From the NCBI GenBank assembly GCA_003566395.1, contig PXDL01000012.1, forward strand, positions 1 to 11,902: DNA of 11,902 nucleotides, in the 5' to 3' direction. The stretch is from Balneolia bacterium (GTDB lineage Bacteria; Bacteroidota; Rhodothermia; Balneolales; Cyclonatronaceae). The number at the start of each line of letters is the position of its first letter. The stretch's first letter is position 1. Of this stretch, positions 6,820-11,902 are shown one piece after another. A program made the position numbers and the translations under genes. The notes below the pieces were generated by a model. That model did not search any database. It was not told where the DNA came from and saw nothing but the letters and a program-made list of their open reading frames with translations.

Positions 6820-7967
6820 TGAATAAACCCAGGGTAGTCCTTTTTACGGGGAATTATGTACATATTAAGGACGGCGTTTCGCTAACTCTGAACCGGCTTG
6901 TTCATCATCTTGAGCGCAGAGGGATTGAATCTATTGTGTTCGGGCCGGATACCGATTCGTATGCTCTTGAGCCCGCAGGCAGGTTTTTCGGAGTGCCTTC
7001 GGTTCCTTCACCCGGTCGTCCCGAATACCGCATCTCGCTTTTTCTGCCTGAAGTACTGCGGCATGAAATTGAACTCTTTAAGCCCAATATTTTTCATATT
7101 GCTACTCCGGATATTCTGGGGTTCAGGGCGCTGAGGCTTTCAGAGAAAATGGGAATCCCCGTGTTGTCGTCTTATCACACGCATTTTCCTTCCTATCTGA
7201 AATATTATAATCTGGAATTTCTTGAACCCTCACTCTGGAAGTATCTGCATTGGTTTTATGGAAAATGTGAAAAAGTGGTATCTCCATCGTCTTCTATGAA
7301 TGAATTTCTTATTCGCAAAGGTATGGACCAGAGTCGGATGGGGCTGTGGAGCCGGGGCATAGATACCGAACTCTTCACACCGGAAAAGAGAAGTCCGGAA
7401 TACCGCCGGGAACTCGGTTTCAAGGACGATGAGATCGTTGTCGCTTTTGTTTCCCGTCTTGTGTGGGAAAAAAACCTCGAAACGTTTATTCAGGCCACCG
7501 ACATCGCCCGGGAAAAAAATAAGAAGCTTCGCGTGCTTGTGGGAGGCGACGGCCCGGTACTGGAAGAGCTACAAAGCAGAATGCCGCACGCAGTATGTAC
7601 GGGTTATAAAAACCCGCCCGAGCTGGCCAAAGTGTATGCGGCCGCAGATATTTTCTTTTTTCCTTCTGAAACCGAGACTTTCGGGAATGTAACGCTTGAA
7701 GCGATGGCGTCCGGTTTACCGGCTTTGGTTGCGGATGCGGCAGGCAGTAATTCGTTGGTTATTGACGGCCAAACAGGCTATATTTTGCCACCTTATGACG
7801 CCCAGGGGTTCGCCGATTGTATTCTGAAGCTTTCTCAGGATTATGGATTGCGCAAAAAGTTGTCGGGCCAGGCCCGGGAGCGTGCCCTCACATTCGACTG
7901 GGATTCCATAATGGACGGACTTATTGATGATTACAGCGATATTATAAAGAACTCCAGATTCATATAG
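6819..7967 (+). CDS. GT4 glycosyltransferase, MgtA/SqdX/PimB-like
   Basis: A 382-residue retaining GT-B glycosyltransferase (CAZy family GT4), probably a cytoplasmic or peripheral membrane enzyme moving a sugar from a nucleotide donor to a lipid-type acceptor. The N-terminal domain starts with the strand RVVLFTGNY (5-13) and the glycine loop KDGVSLTL (17-24); SYHTHFPSYLKYY (118-130) resembles GDP-mannose-dependent mannosyltransferases and sulfoquinovosyl/PimB-type enzymes. The C-terminal donor domain shows FVSRLVWEKNLETFI (210-224), GGDGP (242-246) and the EX7E motif SETETFGNVTLEAMASG with Glu286 and Glu294. It is full length with no transmembrane segment. The ATG at 6819 overlaps the stop of an eight-codon leader ORF. 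The next gene, another GT4, begins 103 bp downstream in the same direction. Donor and acceptor cannot be determined; glycolipid head-group assembly is inferred from fold and neighbours. Confidence 0.9.
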   Translation: MNKPRVVLFTGNYVHIKDGVSLTLNRLVHHLERRGIESIVFGPDTDSYALEPAGRFFGVPSVPSPGRPEYRISLFLPEVLRHEIELFKPNIFHIATPDILGFRALRLSEKMGIPVLSSYHTHFPSYLKYYNLEFLEPSLWKYLHWFYGKCEKVVSPSSSMNEFLIRKGMDQSRMGLWSRGIDTELFTPEKRSPEYRRELGFKDDEIVVAFVSRLVWEKNLETFIQATDIAREKNKKLRVLVGGDGPVLEELQSRMPHAVCTGYKNPPELAKVYAAADIFFFPSETETFGNVTLEAMASGLPALVADAAGSNSLVIDGQTGYILPPYDAQGFADCILKLSQDYGLRKKLSGQARERALTFDWDSIMDGLIDDYSDIIKNSRFI

Positions 7968-8070
7968 TATCCTGAGCTAATCATAAGTTTTTCTTAAGCT
8001 TATACAATTGATCCACATTTTTTTCTGAAGCAATTTTTGTGTTACCGATAGTTAAACATCCCGCTAAAGC

Positions 8071-9183
8071 TTGAAAATATTATACATATCACATCTGCAT
8101 CCGCCCAAAGAGGCTGCACTTAAGAATATGGGCGGGATGCAGCGGGTCAGTATGCAGCTGACGGGTCAGCTTGCGGCTAACCAGGGGGTGGAACTTTTGG
8201 AATTCACCAAAGAAACCCGGTGGAAGTTCATCATTCTGAAAACCACGGTATTTCTGGCCCGGCTGGTTCTTTTTCTGCCTTCGGTAGTGCGCAGGGAAAA
8301 ACCGGATGTGATCCTTTTTTCGTCTATGGTAACCGGCTCACTCGCATGGTTTGTGCGAAAAAGAGTGAAAGTTCCAATGGTGAGTATAAGTCACGGACAT
8401 GACGTAACGCTCAAAGTGGGAATTTATCAATGGTTGATAAAGCGTGTTTTCCAGAGTCTGGACGGTGTGATTTCTGTCAGTTCTGCAACACGTCAGGAGT
8501 GCATCGGCCGCGGGTTGGACCCGGCGCGTTCTAAAGTGCTGCCCAACGGTTTTGATGTGAGTGCGTTAAAAGACACGTTCAATAAGTCGGATGCGCTCAA
8601 AGAAATCGAAGCCCGCTTTAATTTCCGCCTTGGAAACCGGAAGCTGCTGCTTACGGTAGGGCGGCTTATAAAACGCAAAGGGCATGAGTGGTTTATCCGG
8701 GAAGTGTACCCCCGTTTGAAATCCGATACCGTGTATTTGATCATAGGAGACGGTAGCGAGAAGCTGAACATAAGCACTGCAATCCGCGAGACAGGTTCTG
8801 AAGACCGTATCATGCATGTCGGCCGTCAGCCAGATGAGATTCTGGAAATGGCTTATGCGGCCGCCGATCTTTTTATAATGCCCAACATAAAGGTTGAAGG
8901 CGATATGGAAGGGTTCGGGGTGGTACTGCTTGAAGCCAATATCCGCAACACCCCAGCCATAGCCACCGATATTGAAGGTATCCGTGATGTAATCAGTCAG
9001 GGTAAAAACGGATATCGGATTCCTGAAGGAGATGCCGCCGGGTATGCCGGAAAAATTGACGATGTATTGCAAAATGAACTTGAAACACTTTCGTTGACAA
9101 GTCGTTCTTATGTAGAACATCAGTTCAGTTGGGAAAAAGTCTCTAAAGATTACATCAAACATCTCGCTTCAGTGATAGCCTGA
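8071..9183 (+). CDS. GT4 glycosyltransferase
   Basis: A 370-residue GT-B glycosyltransferase of CAZy family GT4. The first strand is KILYISHLHPP (2-12), followed by the GGMQRV loop (21-26). SHGHDVTLK (107-115) is an acceptor-side motif, VISVSSATR (133-141) and VLPNGFDVS (156-164) link the domains, and LTVGRLIKRKGHEWFI (194-209), IGDGSE (225-230) and the EX7E motif EGFGVVLLE (Glu280 and Glu288) bind the nucleotide-sugar donor. A hydrophobic stretch at 53-71 (FIILKTTVFLARLVLFLPS) may seat the protein on the membrane. The start is a TTG at 8071; it is preferred because it alone keeps the first Rossmann strand, and the next ATG (8128) would delete it. No Shine-Dalgarno site is visible. It follows the other GT4 gene and precedes a 383-bp non-coding gap, so it is probably the end of that transcript. 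Sugar and acceptor are unknown. Confidence 0.88.
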   Translation: MKILYISHLHPPKEAALKNMGGMQRVSMQLTGQLAANQGVELLEFTKETRWKFIILKTTVFLARLVLFLPSVVRREKPDVILFSSMVTGSLAWFVRKRVKVPMVSISHGHDVTLKVGIYQWLIKRVFQSLDGVISVSSATRQECIGRGLDPARSKVLPNGFDVSALKDTFNKSDALKEIEARFNFRLGNRKLLLTVGRLIKRKGHEWFIREVYPRLKSDTVYLIIGDGSEKLNISTAIRETGSEDRIMHVGRQPDEILEMAYAAADLFIMPNIKVEGDMEGFGVVLLEANIRNTPAIATDIEGIRDVISQGKNGYRIPEGDAAGYAGKIDDVLQNELETLSLTSRSYVEHQFSWEKVSKDYIKHLASVIA

Positions 9184-9394
9184 GCGGGTTGCGTTTTCAG
9201 GTTTTGAAGCAATTTAGCCCTCCTCCGGGAATAGATAAGCCAGGGACATGTAATCTACTTATATCAAGCTGTCTCATTCTTTATATGTGATGAAAAGAAG
9301 CTTAATTTTTTGAATGCACTTATTTGCTCTTGTATCAAATACTTTCATCATAAAATTAACACACAGTTTGAAATCGCCCATACGATTGATTTTA

Positions 9395-9410
9395 AGACTT
9401 CGCGAAGTCT
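9395..9410. promoter_or_regulatory. 16-bp perfect palindrome, possible operator
   Basis: AGACTTCGCGAAGTCT is identical to its own reverse complement. It lies about 90 bases upstream of the candidate -33 element and 157 bases before the SPT-type start. The size and symmetry suit a site for a dimeric repressor or activator. As RNA it would form a 6-bp stem with a CGCG loop, without a T-run, so it does not look like a terminator. Confidence 0.35.
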
Positions 9411-9498
9411 GTATAAGCATAGATGTATTGGAATTACCTGGTCCGGCGCCTCGTCATAAAAAGGTGAGGTCCGGCAAACGATGCGGCCTCAGGGTTGG

Positions 9499-9529
9499 TT
9501 TGAACAATGGGCGGAAGTGCCTATATTAC
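9499..9529 (+). promoter_or_regulatory. Candidate -33/-7 promoter of the SPT operon
   Basis: TTTG (9499-9502), exactly 19 bases, then TATATTAC (9522-9529). This is a close match to the Bacteroidota-type promoter TTTG-N19-TAnnTTTG, with mismatches only at the last two bases of the -7 element. Transcription would begin near 9536, giving a leader of about 30 bases before ATG 9567. The leader is AT-rich and has no strong Shine-Dalgarno site. Confidence 0.5.
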
Positions 9530-9566
9530 AAGTTGATTTTATATTAGATTTTTTAAACAGTTAGGT

Positions 9567-10811
9567 ATGAGTGATATCCACACGGATAAGCAAAAGGTTG
9601 ACATATTTTCCAAGGCTTATAATTTTACCAAAGCCGACGAAGTAAAGGCCCTTGGGCTTTATCCTTATTTTAAGCCGCTTACCGAAACCGACGGTACGGT
9701 TGTGGTGATTGAAGGCCGCAAAGTCATTATGGCCGGTTCTAATAATTATTTGGGCCTTACCAACGACGAGCGACTGATAGAAGCAGCACAGAATGCAATT
9801 ACACGCTACGGTACCGGATGTACCGGCTCACGCTATCTCAACGGTACGCTGGATTTGCACCTTGAGCTTGAAGACAAGCTTGCCGCTTTCATGGAAAAAG
9901 AAGCCTGCGTACTGTTCAGTACGGGCTATCAAACCAATGAAGGGTCTATTCAGACCATTGCCGGGCGTAATGATGAAATTTACTCGGACAAAGAAAACCA
10001 CGCTTGCATCGTTGTAGGTACCCTGTGTTCAAATGCCAAGACCATCAGGTACGGCCACAATGATATGACCCAGCTCAGGCGCCACCTTGAGCGGTCAAAC
10101 CCCGATACCGGAAAAATTATTATCAGTGATGGTGTTTTTTCCATGTCCGGACAACTGGCCAATGTGCCCGAGCTTGTAAAGATTTCGAAAGAGTTCAACG
10201 CCCGTTTGTTTCTCGATGACGCTCACGCAATTGGTGTTATCGGTGAAGGCGGCCGTGGTTCTGCATCCGTATTCGGCCTGAATCAGGATGTGGATCTTAT
10301 AAGCGGAACGTTTTCAAAATCTTTTGCCTCTCTCGGTGGATTTCTCGTAGGCGAGCGCGCGGTCATCGAATTTATTCGTCATAACTCTCCGGCCCATATA
10401 TTTAGCGCATCAATGCCCCCGGCTAATGCGGCTACCGTACTGAAAGCCCTTGAGGTACTTAAAGAAGAAACCTGGCGCCTCGATCGTCTTGACTACATCT
10501 CAAATTACATGCGCAACGGCCTTAAAAATCTAGGCTTTAACGTATGGACCAGCAGTACGCCCATAATTCCGGTTGTAATCGGTGAAATGATGGACTGCTT
10601 CAGGTTCTGGAAAGATCTTTTCGAAGCCGGCGTGTACGCCAATGCCGTTGTGCCGCCCGCCGTACCGCGAGGACAATCGCTTATCCGTACCAGCTACAGC
10701 GCAACCCACACCGATGACCAGCTCGATGCCATACTCGAAGCTTTTTACAAGATCGGACTGAAACACGGCATTATCGACAAAAACGGCCACTCCATGATTG
10801 AAGTCGGATAA
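9567..10811 (+). CDS. spt: Serine palmitoyltransferase-type alpha-oxoamine synthase
   Basis: A 414-residue PLP enzyme of the alpha-oxoamine synthase family, which condenses an amino acid with a fatty acyl thioester and releases CO2. Best match is serine palmitoyltransferase, the first step of sphingolipid synthesis (L-serine plus acyl-CoA or acyl-ACP to 3-ketosphinganine). Visible landmarks are SNNYLGL (58-64), GTGCTGSRYLNGTLDLHLELE (82-102 region), NHA with PLP-stacking His145, LDDAHAIG (216-223; Asp218 and His220), the Schiff-base Lys251 in GTFSKSFASLGG, and Arg374 in IRTSYSA. The GTGCTGSRxLNGT signature separates it from glycine C-acetyltransferase, 5-aminolevulinate synthase and 7-keto-8-aminopelargonate synthase. 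Cysteate acyltransferases that make capnine sulfonolipids in Bacteroidota are close relatives and cannot be excluded. It is soluble, full length and starts at ATG 9567 behind a promoter-like motif. The next gene, a GNAT-type acyltransferase, follows after 18 bp. Confidence 0.87.
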   Translation: MSDIHTDKQKVDIFSKAYNFTKADEVKALGLYPYFKPLTETDGTVVVIEGRKVIMAGSNNYLGLTNDERLIEAAQNAITRYGTGCTGSRYLNGTLDLHLELEDKLAAFMEKEACVLFSTGYQTNEGSIQTIAGRNDEIYSDKENHACIVVGTLCSNAKTIRYGHNDMTQLRRHLERSNPDTGKIIISDGVFSMSGQLANVPELVKISKEFNARLFLDDAHAIGVIGEGGRGSASVFGLNQDVDLISGTFSKSFASLGGFLVGERAVIEFIRHNSPAHIFSASMPPANAATVLKALEVLKEETWRLDRLDYISNYMRNGLKNLGFNVWTSSTPIIPVVIGEMMDCFRFWKDLFEAGVYANAVVPPAVPRGQSLIRTSYSATHTDDQLDAILEAFYKIGLKHGIIDKNGHSMIEVG

Positions 10812-10829
10812 CAGATCCGCTTAAAATGT

Positions 10830-11902
10830 ATGGCTAAACCGCTTAACGGTATTAGAATTGTAGAGGAGCCTTCGGATATGAAGGCTTTTCTGTCATTTCC
10901 TTACGAGCATTACCGCAACGACAAAAACTGGATTCCACCGCTGTATATTCAGCAGCGTGATTTGCTCGATCCGGACAAAAACCCCTATTTCGATAATGTA
11001 GATCACGCTTTCTTTCTGGCCGAAAAAGACGGGGAACCGGCCGGCAGAATTGCGGTTTTCATCAATCACGACTGGAACGAATACCAAAAGCAGCAGACCG
11101 GTTTTTTTGGTTTTTTTGAATGTCGTGAAGACCCGTATCTGGCAAAACTCCTCTTCGATATCGTCCGGGACTGGCTCCGCGAGAGGGGAATGAACAAAAT
11201 GCTGGGGCCGATTAATCCCGGGATGATGTATGAGTTGGGTGCCCTCGTTGAAGGCCATGATTCCAAACCGTACATCATGATGCCCTGGACAAAGCCCTAC
11301 TACGACAGAATTATCAAACAGTCAGGCCTCGACAAGGAAATTGATCTGCTTGCCTACGTCGTAGATGAGAAACACGTGGCCCTTGACCGCATTCACAGAG
11401 CCGAACAAATTGTCCGCCGCCGTATGCCTGATTTGACCATCAGGCCTGTAAATCTGAAGAATTTTGAGCAGGAAGCCGAAACCATTCGTCAAATTTTCAA
11501 CAGCGCCTGGGCTACAAACTGGGGCTTCAGCCCGGTGGGAAAGGCGGAGTTTAACCACATCGCCAAAGACCTGAAACTAATCCTTGATGTAGATCTGGCC
11601 CATATTGCTGAAATCAATGGCAAGCCGGTTGGCTTTTCGGTAGCGCTGCCCGACATGAATCAGGCCTTTCAACATGTTAAAGGGGGAAAACTACTCCCGT
11701 TCGGGATCGTGAAACTGCTGTGGTACAAGCGTAAAATTAACCGGATTCGTACAGCCCTGATGGGCGTAATTCCCGAATACCGCGGCAAGGGGATAGACGC
11801 GCTTCTGCACCGGGAGGCCATCGTAAAAGGACTCGCCAAAGGATATAACGCTTCCGAGCTGAGCTGGCTGCTCGAAACCAATACCGAAATGATACGCGTG
11901 GC
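10830..11902 (+). CDS. GNAT-fold acyltransferase, bCerS-like (3'-partial)
   Basis: An open frame of at least 357 residues running off the window end, starting at ATG 10830, 18 bp after the SPT-type stop. An earlier ATG (10826) meets a stop within four codons. The N-terminal block NDKNWIPPLYIQQRDLLDP (30-48), then NPYFDNVDHAFFLAEKDGEPAGRIA (51-75), is typical of a two-lobed GNAT-related family of about 370-390 residues. LGPINPGMMYELG (125-137) and MMPWTKPYYDRII (150-162) mark its middle, and MGVIPEYRGKGID (311-323) is the acyl-CoA-binding motif A of the C-terminal GNAT lobe. The end, NTEMIRVA, is where most members have only 20-30 residues left. Caulobacter ceramide synthase (bCerS), which N-acylates the long-chain base or its keto form, is to my knowledge a GNAT protein of this type. 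The tight linkage to an SPT-type gene supports that role by inference. No membrane span is seen. Confidence 0.83.
   Translation, partial: MAKPLNGIRIVEEPSDMKAFLSFPYEHYRNDKNWIPPLYIQQRDLLDPDKNPYFDNVDHAFFLAEKDGEPAGRIAVFINHDWNEYQKQQTGFFGFFECREDPYLAKLLFDIVRDWLRERGMNKMLGPINPGMMYELGALVEGHDSKPYIMMPWTKPYYDRIIKQSGLDKEIDLLAYVVDEKHVALDRIHRAEQIVRRRMPDLTIRPVNLKNFEQEAETIRQIFNSAWATNWGFSPVGKAEFNHIAKDLKLILDVDLAHIAEINGKPVGFSVALPDMNQAFQHVKGGKLLPFGIVKLLWYKRKINRIRTALMGVIPEYRGKGIDALLHREAIVKGLAKGYNASELSWLLETNTEMIRV

Larger units (their letters stand above)
9184..9566. other. 383-bp non-coding region before the SPT gene
   Basis: This gap separates the second GT4 gene from the SPT-type gene. It is more AT-rich than the flanking genes. 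It contains a perfect 16-bp palindrome (9395-9410), a direct repeat GGTCCGGC (9440-9447 and 9469-9476) and a promoter-like motif (9499-9529). I see no convincing terminator after the GT4 stop, no tRNA-like fold and no riboswitch I recognise. A 77-codon open frame at 9314-9547 has no recognisable protein character. Confidence 0.6.

Noticed and set aside
8566..9162. 198-codon open frame antisense to the second GT4 gene
   Set aside because: It lies opposite well-conserved GT4 coding sequence including the EX7E motif; the translation has no domain character, so it is a reading-frame shadow.
9314..9547. 77-codon open frame in the gap before the SPT-type gene
   Set aside because: The composition is rich in basic residues without a recognisable fold, it overlaps the palindrome and the candidate promoter, and there is no ribosome-binding or family signal.
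10893..11258. 121-codon minus-strand open frame under the GNAT-type gene
   Set aside because: The plus-strand frame from 10830 is clearly the real gene, with conserved NWIPPL and YRGKG motifs, so this is antisense noise.
1..11902. Mobile element, CRISPR array or defence system
   Set aside because: No transposase, integrase, terminal repeats, regularly spaced repeats or known defence protein motifs were seen; gene content is housekeeping plus lipid and sugar metabolism.

Overview
The window looks like a chromosomal segment from a bacterium of the Bacteroidota/Balneolota/Rhodothermota (FCB) lineage, of roughly balanced GC content. This is an inference. It rests on the gene set (a TIGR03643/DUF2805 small protein, L-lysine 6-transaminase, and a sphingolipid-type alpha-oxoamine synthase followed by a GNAT-fold acyltransferase), on mostly absent Shine-Dalgarno sites, and on promoter-like TTTG-N19/21-TATATTA motifs resembling the Bacteroidota -33/-7 type. 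No rRNA, tRNA, CRISPR array, insertion sequence or integration signature was seen.

Left part (1-4100). A small DUF2805 gene (227-472, minus) diverges from a classical short-chain dehydrogenase (607-1326, plus) that lacks the usual catalytic serine. The SDR converges on L-lysine 6-transaminase (lat, 1394-2773, minus), and a perfect 14-bp bidirectional terminator hairpin lies between them. Upstream of lat is mutY (minus), whose conserved N-terminus, including the catalytic Glu, is encoded upstream of its first ATG. No ATG, GTG or TTG is available there, so a non-AUG start (ATT or ATC) overlapping the preceding stop is inferred.

Middle (4089-6641, minus). An extended-SDR NAD(P)-dependent epimerase/reductase, a secreted beta-propeller/Ig-like protein and mutY form a tight co-directional run. 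The first two are 24 bp apart, and the last two overlap or abut.

Right part (6819-11902, plus). Two GT4 glycosyltransferases are followed by a 383-bp non-coding gap. A promoter-like motif then leads into a serine palmitoyltransferase-type enzyme, with a GNAT-family protein 18 bp downstream that runs off the window. The GNAT protein resembles the family that includes bacterial ceramide synthase (bCerS). The most interesting reading is a sphingolipid or sulfonolipid (capnine-type) assembly locus: long-chain base formation (SPT or cysteate acyltransferase), N-acylation (bCerS-like), possibly ketone reduction by the nearby extended SDR (CerR-like), and head-group glycosylation by the GT4 enzymes. 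The SPT-GNAT pairing is well supported by the sequence. The roles of the SDR and GTs in it are hypotheses.
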